From Verrucomicrobiota bacterium (GTDB taxonomy: Bacteria > Verrucomicrobiota > Verrucomicrobiia > Limisphaerales > J093): a stretch of DNA of 64,000 nucleotides. Within the stretch, counting starts at the first letter, position 1; the number at the start of each line of letters is the position of its first letter. Where the stretch lies: NCBI GenBank assembly GCA_029556615.1, contig JAKQDD010000046.1:1-64000 (forward strand). Reading direction: 5' to 3'. Of this stretch, positions 52,448 through 62,217 are shown one piece after another. Position numbers and translations under genes: made by a program. The notes under the pieces were generated by a model. The model was given only the letters and a program-made list of their open reading frames with translations. It did no database searches and was not told the origin of the DNA.

Positions 52448-54613
52448 TCACCGCAACTCGATCACGACGGCGCCGTCCCCGGGCACGGCGAGACGCAGGC
52501 CGGTTGCGGTCAGTTGTTTCGCGTCGAGTTCACGGGGAGGCGTGGCGGCGCCGGTCGATTCCCCGGAGGGCCGGGTGGCGGTGAGCCGGGTGGCGTGGGT
52601 CACAGTGGCGAGAGGGTGCGGCAGCCGATCCGGTCGGATGGTGCACGGGATCTCTCGAGCGGCGGCGTCGAGGTTGGCGACGAGGACGTAGCTGCGGCCG
52701 GGCCGGCTGTAGACGGCCGCGGCGCAGGAGGCGCCTTCGAGCTGCACGGCCGGGCTGCGCCAGTCCGCGAACCGGCAGGCCGCGATCGGCCCCAGCGGGT
52801 GAAGAAGCGCCGAGAGCTCGATCGCCTCGGGGCTTGCCGGCCACGGGGTCACGCCGCTGACCAGGGCTTCGAGGGCGAAGACGCGATGGAGCCGGCGGGA
52901 GGCTTTGTCGTCGATCTGGCCATAGCTGATCACACCGCGCGCGCGGGCGCCGACCAGCGACCATTCCAGGGGCAAGTCTTCGAGGGCGGGCGCCTTGTCG
53001 CCCCACGTGCCGTAGCCCCATTCGTTGGCCACGACGTAATCCGCGAAGTTCTCCGTGGCGAACATCGGCGTGGTGGTGTTGTGCACGATGACGATGCCGC
53101 GCGGGCCGACCCGCTGTCGGGTCCACTCCATGAACTCGATGAGTTCGTCCATGTCCCAGTGGCCCGCGGCGGCGGTACCCGCGGTCTTGCCCTCGTGGAG
53201 CGGATTGCAGCAAAGCAACGCCACGTTCCAGTCGTAGTAGACCCCATCGAGCGGGTGGTTCTTGAGCACGCGGTCGATCGAGGTTCTGAGGCAAGTGCCC
53301 CAGCCGGACCGGAGGCACATCTGGGCTCCGAACTCGCTCTGAGCCCGGAACATGTTGTGCTGGAGGTCGCCTTTGCGGTTCATCCGGCCCCACTCGAGGC
53401 CGTGTGCCTGGAATTCGCGGGTGGTGGGATGCAGCTCCTTGTTCGAGAAGTAGGTCGCGGTCCGGATGCCGGCGCGGCGGCAACCCTCGAGCACCGCGTC
53501 GAACCGGTCCATGTCCGGATAGGGCGGATACGCCCCGTCCCGCCAGAACAGGCCGTCATCGTAGTAGTCCCCATCATTGTGACAGTGCACCGTCTGGATC
53601 CCCGACTCGGCCCAGCGGCGGATCTGGTCGGGCGGCACCCATTCCCCGCGGTTCCGATTGAACGAGGTGTGGAGCCACGGCGCGCGGGCGTGGCCTTCGA
53701 GGATCGGCAGACCCAGACACCAGTCCAGGCGGCAGAGGCCGGGCAGGGCCACGGCGGACCCGGCCGACTGGAGCACGGAGACCGACAGCGCCCATCCGGC
53801 CGGGGACGCCTTCGGGGTCAGGAGACAACGACCCTGCCCGCGGCGTCCGGTCAGTTGCAGGTCCCACGCGGCGAGGTCGGAGCCGAGGAACCACTCGAAC
53901 CCCTCGACGCCGGGGTCGGCGAACAGCATGGACCGCGGCACATGGGGGATGTCCAGGGCCGGCTTTGCGGACTGCTCAACACCGAGTGCGCCCCAACGGT
54001 TGCTCCCGAAGGCGAAGGGCGGCGCCCCTTCGTCCTCGGTGGTTCCCTCCCGATAACCGTACCGGGTCAGCCGCGGTGAAAGCACGGTGACGATCGGCGT
54101 CACTTCACGCGCGCGGAAGGGGTCCGCTGACCTCTCGAGTTCCCGTCGGATCCGGACGTAGCCCCAACGGTACTCGAAGACCGTCTTTACCCGGACACCC
54201 GAGGCGCGGCCCTGCGGATCGAGCAGGCGGGCCTCGACGGTCACGATCTCCGCGAGGCCGTTCCGGCGATGTTCGACCCGAGGCGCGGAATCGCCGAGGT
54301 CGGTGAACGTCACTCCCTGGTCGTCCTGCAGGCGCATGGCCATCGGCGCCGCCAGCAGGTTCTCCGCCTGGCCATGGGTGAGGCGGATTCGGCTGATGGC
54401 GCCGCCCTTTCGGAGGTCATGTTCGACGAGGTAGTAGGGAGTCGCCAGGGAGAGCCGCCCGGCGGCGTTGTCCTGCTGCACGGTGTAGGGTTGGGGCCAG
54501 GTGCTGGGCGGGGGTTCGGCGCTTTGCCCCGAGGCCGGGCAGAGGCCGGCCACGGCAAGGACGAGCGGAAGGACAACGCGTGCGACGAACCGGCGGCAGC
54601 GGGGCGCATTCAC
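52448..54613 (-). CDS. Secreted glycoside-hydrolase-like protein
   Basis: 721 residues with a signal peptide cut near ASGQS (about residue 31). An N-terminal beta-sandwich (about 40-310) comes before a TIM-barrel-like part. Relevant segments are TVHCHNDGDYYDDGLFW, TYFSNKELHP, LDGVYYDWNVALLC (candidate catalytic Asp) and YVVANEWGYG (candidate Glu). The C-terminal ~90 residues form a beta domain. The arrangement is like alpha-galactosidase-type or DUF6259-like enzymes, but no family is certain. No neighbouring transporter indicates the substrate. Confidence 0.65.
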   Translation of the reverse strand: MNAPRCRRFVARVVLPLVLAVAGLCPASGQSAEPPPSTWPQPYTVQQDNAAGRLSLATPYYLVEHDLRKGGAISRIRLTHGQAENLLAAPMAMRLQDDQGVTFTDLGDSAPRVEHRRNGLAEIVTVEARLLDPQGRASGVRVKTVFEYRWGYVRIRRELERSADPFRAREVTPIVTVLSPRLTRYGYREGTTEDEGAPPFAFGSNRWGALGVEQSAKPALDIPHVPRSMLFADPGVEGFEWFLGSDLAAWDLQLTGRRGQGRCLLTPKASPAGWALSVSVLQSAGSAVALPGLCRLDWCLGLPILEGHARAPWLHTSFNRNRGEWVPPDQIRRWAESGIQTVHCHNDGDYYDDGLFWRDGAYPPYPDMDRFDAVLEGCRRAGIRTATYFSNKELHPTTREFQAHGLEWGRMNRKGDLQHNMFRAQSEFGAQMCLRSGWGTCLRTSIDRVLKNHPLDGVYYDWNVALLCCNPLHEGKTAGTAAAGHWDMDELIEFMEWTRQRVGPRGIVIVHNTTTPMFATENFADYVVANEWGYGTWGDKAPALEDLPLEWSLVGARARGVISYGQIDDKASRRLHRVFALEALVSGVTPWPASPEAIELSALLHPLGPIAACRFADWRSPAVQLEGASCAAAVYSRPGRSYVLVANLDAAAREIPCTIRPDRLPHPLATVTHATRLTATRPSGESTGAATPPRELDAKQLTATGLRLAVPGDGAVVIELR

Positions 54614-54668
54614 GCGGCGAGCCTACCGCCACAGCGGGGAGAAGACCAAGGCGGAATGAGAGCCCCTG

Positions 54669-55520
54669 TCAGCGCTTCCAGGCGGTGGCGTATTGCAACC
54701 GGACGAGATCGGGGGTGGTGTTGACCCCGCCGCTGATCACGGGGGCGTCCAGGTCCTGGTCCTTGTTCAGGTAGCGCCAGCGCCAGATCTCGGCATGATT
54801 ATCCGCGAACGAGAGCTCGCAGGACAAGTTGTGACGGACGGTGGGCGAGTTCTGCCAGACGTTGTTGCCCGGGGCTTTGACGGCGAAATAGCCGTCGTCG
54901 ATGGTGAGGTAGCTTTCCTCGATGAACACGAACGCCTGGGAAGGCGACGGGTCGACGATGTCGGCGGTCTTTTTGAACAGGGGGTAGGTTGTGCCGAGGA
55001 CCCAGGAGGTGTCGCTGGCCCCGTAACGGCTGGCGTCGCTGGCATCGCCTCCGCCCATGCGTCCGTTGAGCGAGTAGCTCCGGACGCGCCGCTTGCCCCG
55101 CATGACGGTCCGGATGTCCGAGGGCATCTGGGTATCGGCGGGGCACCGGTAGACGTCGGTCGAGGTGTTGTACGGGTAGAGCTTGCCGTTCTTGATATCG
55201 TTGAGGTTGGTGGCGCCGGGCATCGCGCTGATGTTGCCGGCGATCCACGCCTGCGCGCTCGACAACCAGTTTTTGACCAGCACGTCGTTGTTGTCGTCCG
55301 CGTACATGCTCCAGCAGAGCGTGAGCTGCTTGAGGTTGCTCAGGCAGTTCGCGTTGTGCGCCTTGGACTTGGCCTTCGCCAGCGCCGGCAACAGCATGCC
55401 CGCCAGAATCGCGATGATGGCGATCACCACCAGCAACTCGATGAGCGTGAACCCCTTGGCTCCGTGGCGCGACACCTCCTGGCGGCGCCCCAACACACCA
55501 GACACTTTCACAAGGACCAT
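54669..55520 (-). CDS. Type II pseudopilin-like protein (prepilin N-terminal methylation, DUF1559-like)
   Basis: 283 residues. The prepilin peptidase site is KGFTLIEL (cleavage after Gly at about residue 23), followed by the hydrophobic helix [17 protein letters not shown]. The Cys-containing [13 protein letters not shown] and C-terminal [11 protein letters not shown] with a His/Asp pattern match the large pseudopilin-like family expanded in Planctomycetota and Verrucomicrobiota. It is exported and processed by a prepilin peptidase; the genes for that machinery are not in this window. An isolated gene, divergent from the membrane protein gene. Confidence 0.88.
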   Translation of the reverse strand: MVLVKVSGVLGRRQEVSRHGAKGFTLIELLVVIAIIAILAGMLLPALAKAKSKAHNANCLSNLKQLTLCWSMYADDNNDVLVKNWLSSAQAWIAGNISAMPGATNLNDIKNGKLYPYNTSTDVYRCPADTQMPSDIRTVMRGKRRVRSYSLNGRMGGGDASDASRYGASDTSWVLGTTYPLFKKTADIVDPSPSQAFVFIEESYLTIDDGYFAVKAPGNNVWQNSPTVRHNLSCELSFADNHAEIWRWRYLNKDQDLDAPVISGGVNTTPDLVRLQYATAWKR

Positions 55521-55728
55521 AAACTCTAAGGATGCAGGCTCTCGCAGCGAGCCGTTGGTTTGTTGGTGTGACCGTACGGAATCGCCCGCGACAATGCAAT
55601 GTTCCTTTCAACGCACAGCCAAGAGCCCTCGACTCCTGGAAAACAAGTGGCGTGCCGGGGGCCGAAGCGACAGGATGCCCCCGATGCACCGGGTCACGGA
55701 CTTTCTTCACCGCGGGCTCCGAGTTTTC

Positions 55729-57228
55729 ATGGTTGATCCCGAGGCGGCCTCGGTCCGCGAACCTGCCCAGGACAGTCCTCGATCCTGGCCCCCGGCGGGC
55801 CGGGTCATGCTGTTGGCGGCGATGGCCGGGGCGCTCGGCTGGGGGATCCGGGGCCAGTACGGCCATGAGACCGGCGCCATGATCGCCGGGTTGCTGGTCA
55901 GCCTGGTCCTGGTCCTTCAGCTCTGTCCCCGTGCCGCATCGCTGCCCGCGGCGCGCGCGGTCGCCTGGTGCACGGTGGCGATCGGGTTCGGGGGATCGAT
56001 GACGTATGGCCAGACGGTCGGGCTCACCCACGATCCCGCCCTGGTCGGCCGCTGGGACGCGCTCGCGTGGGGGATGCTCGGGCTCTCGATCAAGGGGGCG
56101 CTCTGGATCGGGTTCGCCGGGCTTTTCCTGGGCATGGGCTTGGGGGGCGTCGCCTACCGGCCGCGGGAACTCCTGGCGCTGTGCCTGGTGCTGGTGCCGC
56201 TGGCGGCGCTCGGGATGTTCTGTCTCAACCAGCCCTATGACCCCGCTCACAAGATCCTGCCGTCAATCTACTTCTCGAGCGACTGTCGATGGCAACCCGG
56301 GGCTGACCTCGAGCCGCGGCGCGAGCGATGGGGCGGATTGCTCTTCGCACTGCTGGCTGCAGTCGCCTATGTCCGGTACGCCCGGCGGGACCGATTGGCG
56401 GCCCGTCTCGCCGGCTGGGGGCTGCTCGCTGGCGGCCTCGGCTTCCCCGCCGGCCAGGCCGTCCAGGCGTGGCATGCGTGGAACCTCGACCTCTTCCAGG
56501 ACGGCTGGCTGCACACCGTCGCGCCGGTGATCAATTGGTGGAACTTCATGGAAACCACCTTCGGCGCGGTGCTGGGCGCCGTGCTCGGCCTTGGGCTCTG
56601 GCGCAACCGGGACCGCATCGCCGAGCTTGCCCCCGCGCCCGGGGCATCCTGGTCACCGTGGGTCGAGGGGATCCTGCTTCTTGCCCAGGCGGGCGTGCTG
56701 GTGTTCTCCGAGTTTGTCCCGATCCGCTGGATCGAGGCAGTGGCCGAGTCCGGCCTGACGCTGGGCATTATCCCGATCGTCGCCGTTGCCGGGGGGCGCT
56801 GGTGGCCCTATGGGGCAGTCCTGCCATTGACGATGCTGCCGATCGCCGCAAAGACCCTGCGCGAGCTCGGCTCCAAGGCTCAGGCCCTGCCGCTGGCGGC
56901 GGCCTGGATGCTGTACCTCGTTGTGCCACTGCTCGTGACCGCGGGGGCGGCCGCAGTCCTGGCGCGTCGCGCAGCGAGGGGAGGCGGCGGATCCGACTTC
57001 GCCCGCAGCGCCTTGCTGTTGGCGGTCTGGCTGTACTTTGGTCTGAACTTCGCCGTGTTCCAATTCCCGTGGCCGTGGGCCCCGTGGACTGCCCGGACTC
57101 CGAACATGCTGGTCTTCCTGGTGTGCGCCCTCGGGCTCACCGTCGCGGCGCTGAGGACTCCGCGATCGGGGAGGGAAGGAGAAGGGAATCAAGGCCCAGC
57201 GGTCTGGCCCGCAGATCCAGTTCCGTGA
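55729..57228 (+). CDS. Polytopic membrane protein of unknown function
   Basis: 499 residues from ATG 55729; ATG 55675 or 55807 are possible and no start has a strong ribosome site. About 12 hydrophobic segments from residue 27 to 490 indicate a membrane protein. GWGIRGQYGHETGAMIAG near residue 40 is a conserved motif of an uncharacterised family seen in Verrucomicrobiota and Planctomycetota. GGVAYRPREL and WWNFMETTFGAVLG are other polar patches inside the membrane region. Function unknown, possibly a transporter. The 3' end overlaps the DUF1573 gene by 40 bp tail to tail. Confidence 0.72.
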   Translation: MVDPEAASVREPAQDSPRSWPPAGRVMLLAAMAGALGWGIRGQYGHETGAMIAGLLVSLVLVLQLCPRAASLPAARAVAWCTVAIGFGGSMTYGQTVGLTHDPALVGRWDALAWGMLGLSIKGALWIGFAGLFLGMGLGGVAYRPRELLALCLVLVPLAALGMFCLNQPYDPAHKILPSIYFSSDCRWQPGADLEPRRERWGGLLFALLAAVAYVRYARRDRLAARLAGWGLLAGGLGFPAGQAVQAWHAWNLDLFQDGWLHTVAPVINWWNFMETTFGAVLGAVLGLGLWRNRDRIAELAPAPGASWSPWVEGILLLAQAGVLVFSEFVPIRWIEAVAESGLTLGIIPIVAVAGGRWWPYGAVLPLTMLPIAAKTLRELGSKAQALPLAAAWMLYLVVPLLVTAGAAAVLARRAARGGGGSDFARSALLLAVWLYFGLNFAVFQFPWPWAPWTARTPNMLVFLVCALGLTVAALRTPRSGREGEGNQGPAVWPADPVP

Positions 57229-58331
57229 TCCGGCGCGGGGTTGACGGTGAAGGGGCCGGTGAGGTAGTCGAGGAGGGAGGCGATCTGGGCTTCCGTGAGG
57301 GGGCCGCCTTCGTTGATCGCCCAGGCGGGCATGAGCGTCCCCGCTTTGCCGCGGGTGATCCAGGTCCTCCAGTACTCGCGGTCGGCGGGCTTGTTCAAGG
57401 CGCGGAGGTTGGGGACCATCGAGGCGCGGTGCTCGGCCTCGTGGCAGACGCCGCAAGCGTCGAAGTAGAGCGCCTCACCCGTCTGACCCATGGCCGGCTG
57501 GAGGTGGCAGGCGGCGCAATCGCCCTTGAACACGGCCTGGCGATCGGCAAGAGCGATCTGCAGGTTGCGCGCGCGTTCACTGAGCGACATGGCGGCGGCG
57601 CTGGCCGAGGCAGGAATCGAGACGCGCACCGTCAAGTAGCGATAGCCGGCTGTGGAATCGATGGTGATCGTCTTGGTGACAATCCCGCTCTTCCCCCGCA
57701 GATCGACGTCCACGTCGAACGTCCCGCTCCCTCCGGCCGGGATTCCCCAGGGGACAGCCGGCAGTTTGGCGACGGTGCAGCCGCAGGAGGTGCGCACGCC
57801 GTTGATGGTGACCTCGGCATTCGAGGTGTTGGTCAGGCTGAAGGTGAAGCTATTCGTGACCTGACCGGGCTTGAGCGTGGCTTCCTTGACCAGAGCGTCC
57901 CAGGCAAAGACGTTCTCCCGGGGCGGCGGCTGGTACACGACGCGGGGAACCGTCGTGCGCGGGGCATAAGGTGGCAGCGGCTCGGTTGGAGGCAGCGGAT
58001 TCAAGCCGGGAATCTGGACCGGATCGACCACCGGCGCCGTGGGGCCATAGGTCTGCAGCGGGGTTTGGGCCGGACGGGGCGCCCGGGTGCCGGGCTGGCC
58101 CTGGTAAGCGCGGAGCGGGGTGCTCTGGCGCATTCCCGACGGAGTGCGGTTGGTGATGAACGCAGGCGCGTTCGTGGTAAGAACGCGAATGATGGGCCGG
58201 GCGGAAGGCGGTGGCGGCGGCAGGGGCGGCAGGGAATTCGTGCCGATCAGACCCTCGGCGGCGTGGGCCATGCCGATCAGGCCCGCAGCCAGTGCCAGCC
58301 GGAGCTGGCGGATCAGGACGCGGTTCGTCAT
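57189..58331 (-). CDS. DUF1573 / cytochrome c fusion protein
   Basis: 380 residues from ATG 58331, giving a signal peptide cut near AHAAEG (about residue 26). A proline-rich segment (about 35-140) is followed by a DUF1573 domain (about 145-250) with the family SCGCT motif and NTSNAEVTINGV. The cytochrome c part (about 270-375) has two heme-binding motifs, CAACH and CGVCH, and LMPAW with a candidate Met ligand. Probably periplasmic or surface-exposed electron carrier; the combination with DUF1573 is uncommon. It overlaps the convergent membrane protein gene. Confidence 0.82.
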   Translation of the reverse strand: MTNRVLIRQLRLALAAGLIGMAHAAEGLIGTNSLPPLPPPPPSARPIIRVLTTNAPAFITNRTPSGMRQSTPLRAYQGQPGTRAPRPAQTPLQTYGPTAPVVDPVQIPGLNPLPPTEPLPPYAPRTTVPRVVYQPPPRENVFAWDALVKEATLKPGQVTNSFTFSLTNTSNAEVTINGVRTSCGCTVAKLPAVPWGIPAGGSGTFDVDVDLRGKSGIVTKTITIDSTAGYRYLTVRVSIPASASAAAMSLSERARNLQIALADRQAVFKGDCAACHLQPAMGQTGEALYFDACGVCHEAEHRASMVPNLRALNKPADREYWRTWITRGKAGTLMPAWAINEGGPLTEAQIASLLDYLTGPFTVNPAPDHGTGSAGQTAGP

Positions 58332-58497
58332 CGTGCCCGGGAGTCTGGCGAGCCGCGTCTCCGACCTGACAACCGCGAATCTCAAGGTTCGGGGACTCTA
58401 GTCCATCGGCCGCCATTGTCAAAGCCGCCGGGCTTCGAATCCTCCCGGCTGCGTTCCGCAGTTGAGCCCCGGCCCGAGTCGGGCTACAGTGCGCGGC

Positions 58498-59907
58498 ATG
58501 CGGGGGTGGCGAGCGATCCGATGGGCAGCGACGGTGGCCGGAGCGATCCTGGCGGCAGGGATTCTGGATGCCGCCGCCGGGACGCCTCCCGAGACGCCTC
58601 CCAGCCAGTTGAACTGGCGGGTGGCGGAAGGCCGGGTCAACGCCCACATCGAGGGTTGGCCGCTGCAGAAACTGCTCCGGGAGATCGCCGCAAAGACCCA
58701 TTGGCAGGTCTTCGTCCAGCCGGAGGCCAGCCACGTGGTTTCCGCGAAGTTCAAGGATCTCAAGCCCGGCGAGGCCTTGCGGCGCCTCCTGGGGACACTG
58801 AATTTCGCCCTGGTTCCCTCGACCAACGGGCCGTCCCGGCTCTACGTGTTCCAGAACTCCCTCCAGGCCGCCACCGAGCGCGTGCTCGAGTCGGAACTGG
58901 GATCCAGACGTTCCAAGCGCATTCCCGACGAACTGGTCGTCACCCTCAAACCGGATGCGGGCGTAACGATCGACCAACTGGCGACAGCGCTCGGCGCGCA
59001 GGTGACCGGACGTCTGGATCCACTGCACACCTATCGCCTGAAGTTCCCGAGCGAATCCGCCGCCGAGGCCGCCCGCGCGACGCTGGCGCGGGAGGGTGGG
59101 GTGGACGGTTTTGACGGCAATTATGCGTTCGATCGGCCGGTGGGATCCGATGGCTCGCCCATCCGGTCGTCGACGCCTTTCAATCTCCGCCCCCGGTCCG
59201 GGGGGGACGCGGACGGTGTGGTGGTGGCTCTGGTGGACACTGCAGTCCAGACGGACGGGACCGTGTTGGGGGGCTTTTTATTGCCGGGCGTCTCGGTGGC
59301 GGGGCCGAGCCAGACGCCGACCGATCAGCTTACCCACGGCACGAGCATGGCGCAGACCCTGCTCTATGCCCTCGCGGGCTCGACGCACGCCGCGGAAGGC
59401 ACGGCGGTCAGGCTGCTCCCGGTGGACGTCTACGGCCCTTCGGCCAGCACGACCACGTTCGATTTCGCCAACGGCATCTACGAGGCGATTCATCGTGGCG
59501 CGGACATTGTCAATCTGAGCCTCGGCGGCGACCAGGAGAGCCCGCTGATCCGGAGCCTGATCAAGGCCGGTCGGGAACAGGGTGTGGTGTTCATCGCCGC
59601 GGCAGGCAACGAGCCGGTCTCGACCCCCACGTACCCTGCTGCCTATCCGGAAGTGATCGCCGTGACCGCCTCGGACCGCACCGGCGGCGTGGCAGCTTAC
59701 GCCAACCGCGGCGCGTTCGTGGACCTGATCGCCCCGGGGACGAGCCGGGTTCCGTTCCAGGGGCAGGATTATTGGGTGGTGGGAACATCCGCGGCAACGG
59801 CGATGGTCTCGGCCCGGGCTGCGGCGCTGGCGGAAAGCACCGGCCAGCGGGGGGCGGCCCTCGAAGCGCTTCTGCGCGGAACCACCGGCCCCACGGTCAC
59901 CCCTTAG
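58498..59907 (+). CDS. Exported subtilisin-family (S8) peptidase with N-terminal STN-like domain
   Basis: 469 residues from ATG 58498, with a signal peptide to about residue 28. Residues about 35-115 (NAHIEGWPLQKLLREIAAKT, LKPGEALRRLLGTLNFAL) resemble the STN domain found at the start of secretins and TonB receptors. Residues about 140-210 look like a propeptide. The S8 catalytic triad is Asp247 (ALVDTA), His280 (THGTSMA) and Ser431 (GTSAATA), with the oxyanion Asn in AAAGNEP. The STN-like plus peptidase pairing is unusual. The next gene begins 14 nt after the stop. Confidence 0.83.
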   Translation: MRGWRAIRWAATVAGAILAAGILDAAAGTPPETPPSQLNWRVAEGRVNAHIEGWPLQKLLREIAAKTHWQVFVQPEASHVVSAKFKDLKPGEALRRLLGTLNFALVPSTNGPSRLYVFQNSLQAATERVLESELGSRRSKRIPDELVVTLKPDAGVTIDQLATALGAQVTGRLDPLHTYRLKFPSESAAEAARATLAREGGVDGFDGNYAFDRPVGSDGSPIRSSTPFNLRPRSGGDADGVVVALVDTAVQTDGTVLGGFLLPGVSVAGPSQTPTDQLTHGTSMAQTLLYALAGSTHAAEGTAVRLLPVDVYGPSASTTTFDFANGIYEAIHRGADIVNLSLGGDQESPLIRSLIKAGREQGVVFIAAAGNEPVSTPTYPAAYPEVIAVTASDRTGGVAAYANRGAFVDLIAPGTSRVPFQGQDYWVVGTSAATAMVSARAAALAESTGQRGAALEALLRGTTGPTVTP

Positions 59908-59921
59908 TGGGGTGCTCACGC

Positions 59922-62102
59922 ATGATCGCGTGTTCTCGTCCTGTGGTTCCGGCGGCCGCGATCGGCCTCCTGCTGTTGGCCCTTGGCAGCGGCGCGCGCG
60001 GGGCGCAGCCGGCCGACCCGGCAGTTCTCAGCCTCGAATGCCTCGATGCCGACGCTGCATTGTTGCGTGTGCACGAGCCGATCCGCTTTCGCCTGAGCAT
60101 CAACCGCGAGTTCGTGCGCCCGGAGAATCGGCACGAGGCCCGGCTGTGGCTCGACGTCACGGGCCCGTCCGGCCGCATGCTCCGTTTCCCGGCATTCTAC
60201 CATCAGCCGCACCGCTTCGTCTCCAGGCCGGAGGCAGGACGGGACCGCGAATGGGTCTACCCGATGGGCCCCGCCGAGTGGCGCGCGCGGTTCGCCCCAC
60301 TCGAACCCGGCCGGCACCGTGCCGTCGCCCGGTTCATTGGTGAGGACGGCGACGTGCTCTCGCCCGCCGTCGAGCTGGACTGTGCGCCGCCCCATGGACC
60401 GGGCGGCGTGCGCGTATCCGATCGTGACCCGCGGTTTCTCGAGCGGGACGATGGCCGTCCCTTCTTCCCAATCGGCCATAACCTGGCCTTCGTCGCCCGC
60501 GGGCAGTACTTGGACACCACCCGCCTGGACGGTGTCCTCGAGCGCATGGCCGGGAACGGCGCGAACTGCGCCCGGGTCTGGGTCTGTTGCGAGGACTGGG
60601 CCCTGGCCCTCGAGGCGCGCAAGAGCGCCTGGGCCCGATCCTGGGACTGGAATCCGCCCTTCGATTTCGCGCCGGGCCGCGGGGCCTACGCCGATCCCGC
60701 CCCCTGCGTCGTCCTGGGCGGGACGCGAACGAATGCCACGCTCTCGCCAACCCACGCCGTCGCGCTCGAGAGCGCAACCCGCTACGAACTGACCGCACTC
60801 GTCCAATCCGAAAAGGACGGCACGCTCGAGATCGACCGGGGCGGCCGGCCCTTTGGGGCACCGGCGCGCAGCTCGAAGGCCAGGGCCTGGGAGCGCTGGA
60901 ACCATCGCTTCACCACCGGCACGAACGAATGGTGGCTGGGCGACCTGACCCTGCGCGCGACGGGGCCAGGCCGGGTCTGGATCCGGCAACTCTCGCTGCG
61001 CAGCGCCGACGGCGGCCCCGAACTGCTCGGCGAAGCCGATCCCTCACGTCCCGCCCGCGGTCTCTACGACCAGCGCGACAGCTGCCTCCTTGATTGGCTG
61101 GTCGAACGGGCCGCGCGACATGGGATCCGCCTCCAGCTCTGCCTCCTGACCCGCGACCACTACATGGGTGACCTGAGCGATCCTGCCAGCGCCGCGTATA
61201 CTCAGGCGGTCGACGACGCGAAAAACCTGCTGCAGTACGCCGTGGCCCGATGGGGCTCCTCGCCCGCCATTCTCGGGTGGGAGTACTTCAACGAGATCGA
61301 CCCTGGCAAACCCCTGGACCGATTCCACCGCGAGCTCGGCGCGTTCCTGGCCCGGATCGATCCGTATCATCGCCTGCGGACCACCAGCGCCTGGGGCCCC
61401 GCTCCGGCCCACTGGGTCCACCCCGACCTCGATGTCGCCGAGCTGCATTGGTACCTCCGCCCCGCCTGGGGCCCCCTATGGCGGGATGAAGTCCAGGCCG
61501 TGCTCGATCGCACCGCCCTGCTCCGCCAACACGCCCCGCACCGGCCCGCCCTCCTCGCCGAGTTCGGCCTCGCCGACGATCGCTGGGGACGGAGCCCGCA
61601 CATGGAACGGGATCGCGACGGCGTGCACTTCCACAACAGCCTCTGGGCGTCGGCCTTCGCGGGGCTCTCGGGCACCGCCCTGTTCTGGTGGTGGGAGACC
61701 CTGGACGCGATGGACGCCTGCCGGCACTACCGGCCGCTGGCCCGGTTCGTCGACGAGATCCCGTTCCTGGCGGCGACGCTGCAGCCCGTCACGGCAACCA
61801 CTCCAGTCCGGCAGTGCCGCGTCCTTGCCTGGCAGGCTGCGAACGCCGCCGACGGCTGGATCGTTCATCCCGACGCCGCCTGGCATCGGCAGGTGGTTGA
61901 AGGCCGGCCGCCCCCGCGGGTCGATGACGATCGGTTGGTGCTGACCGGCCTCGAGGCGGGCGACTACGAGATCCGCTGGTTTGACCCATGGCAAGGTGAG
62001 TTCGCCGGCCCGCCATCCCGAGCGCAAGCCGCCGACCGCCTCGAGGTCGCCATCCGCCCCTTCACCCGGGACATCGCCTTTCGACTCCGGCGGCAGCCGT
62101 GA
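59922..62102 (+). CDS. Secreted DUF5060-type glycoside hydrolase (clan GH-A-like)
   Basis: 726 residues from ATG 59922, with a signal peptide cut near ARGAQ (about residue 28). The N-terminal beta-sandwich (about 35-155) matches DUF5060-like domains that precede GH barrels. The TIM barrel starts at FFPIGHNLAFV. The likely acid/base is Glu458 in YFNEID, and the nucleophile Glu547 in LAEFGL. WWWETLDAMD is the aromatic loop at the barrel end. An unassigned carbohydrate-binding-like insertion sits at about 245-375. It is probably co-transcribed with the peptidase gene. Confidence 0.8.
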   Translation: MIACSRPVVPAAAIGLLLLALGSGARGAQPADPAVLSLECLDADAALLRVHEPIRFRLSINREFVRPENRHEARLWLDVTGPSGRMLRFPAFYHQPHRFVSRPEAGRDREWVYPMGPAEWRARFAPLEPGRHRAVARFIGEDGDVLSPAVELDCAPPHGPGGVRVSDRDPRFLERDDGRPFFPIGHNLAFVARGQYLDTTRLDGVLERMAGNGANCARVWVCCEDWALALEARKSAWARSWDWNPPFDFAPGRGAYADPAPCVVLGGTRTNATLSPTHAVALESATRYELTALVQSEKDGTLEIDRGGRPFGAPARSSKARAWERWNHRFTTGTNEWWLGDLTLRATGPGRVWIRQLSLRSADGGPELLGEADPSRPARGLYDQRDSCLLDWLVERAARHGIRLQLCLLTRDHYMGDLSDPASAAYTQAVDDAKNLLQYAVARWGSSPAILGWEYFNEIDPGKPLDRFHRELGAFLARIDPYHRLRTTSAWGPAPAHWVHPDLDVAELHWYLRPAWGPLWRDEVQAVLDRTALLRQHAPHRPALLAEFGLADDRWGRSPHMERDRDGVHFHNSLWASAFAGLSGTALFWWWETLDAMDACRHYRPLARFVDEIPFLAATLQPVTATTPVRQCRVLAWQAANAADGWIVHPDAAWHRQVVEGRPPPRVDDDRLVLTGLEAGDYEIRWFDPWQGEFAGPPSRAQAADRLEVAIRPFTRDIAFRLRRQP

Positions 62103-62217
62103 TGCCGTGCGGCCTATCCCGGTGTCTGGCGGGGCAAAGGGGGATCTGTGAGGGTGATCTGTAAGGCAGCCCGCTCGATCGCGGGACGGGAGACCCTCAG
62201 GTCGGCAGGCGGCGGGT

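Noticed and set aside
55622..55650. Possible fourth copy of the inverted-repeat element (AGAGCCCTCGACT)
   Set aside because: Only the first ~13 bases match well; the rest diverges too far to claim homology.
56328..59114. A 928-codon plus-strand frame crossing three genes
   Set aside because: It overlaps the membrane protein, the DUF1573/cytochrome gene and the peptidase in wrong frames and shows no domain.
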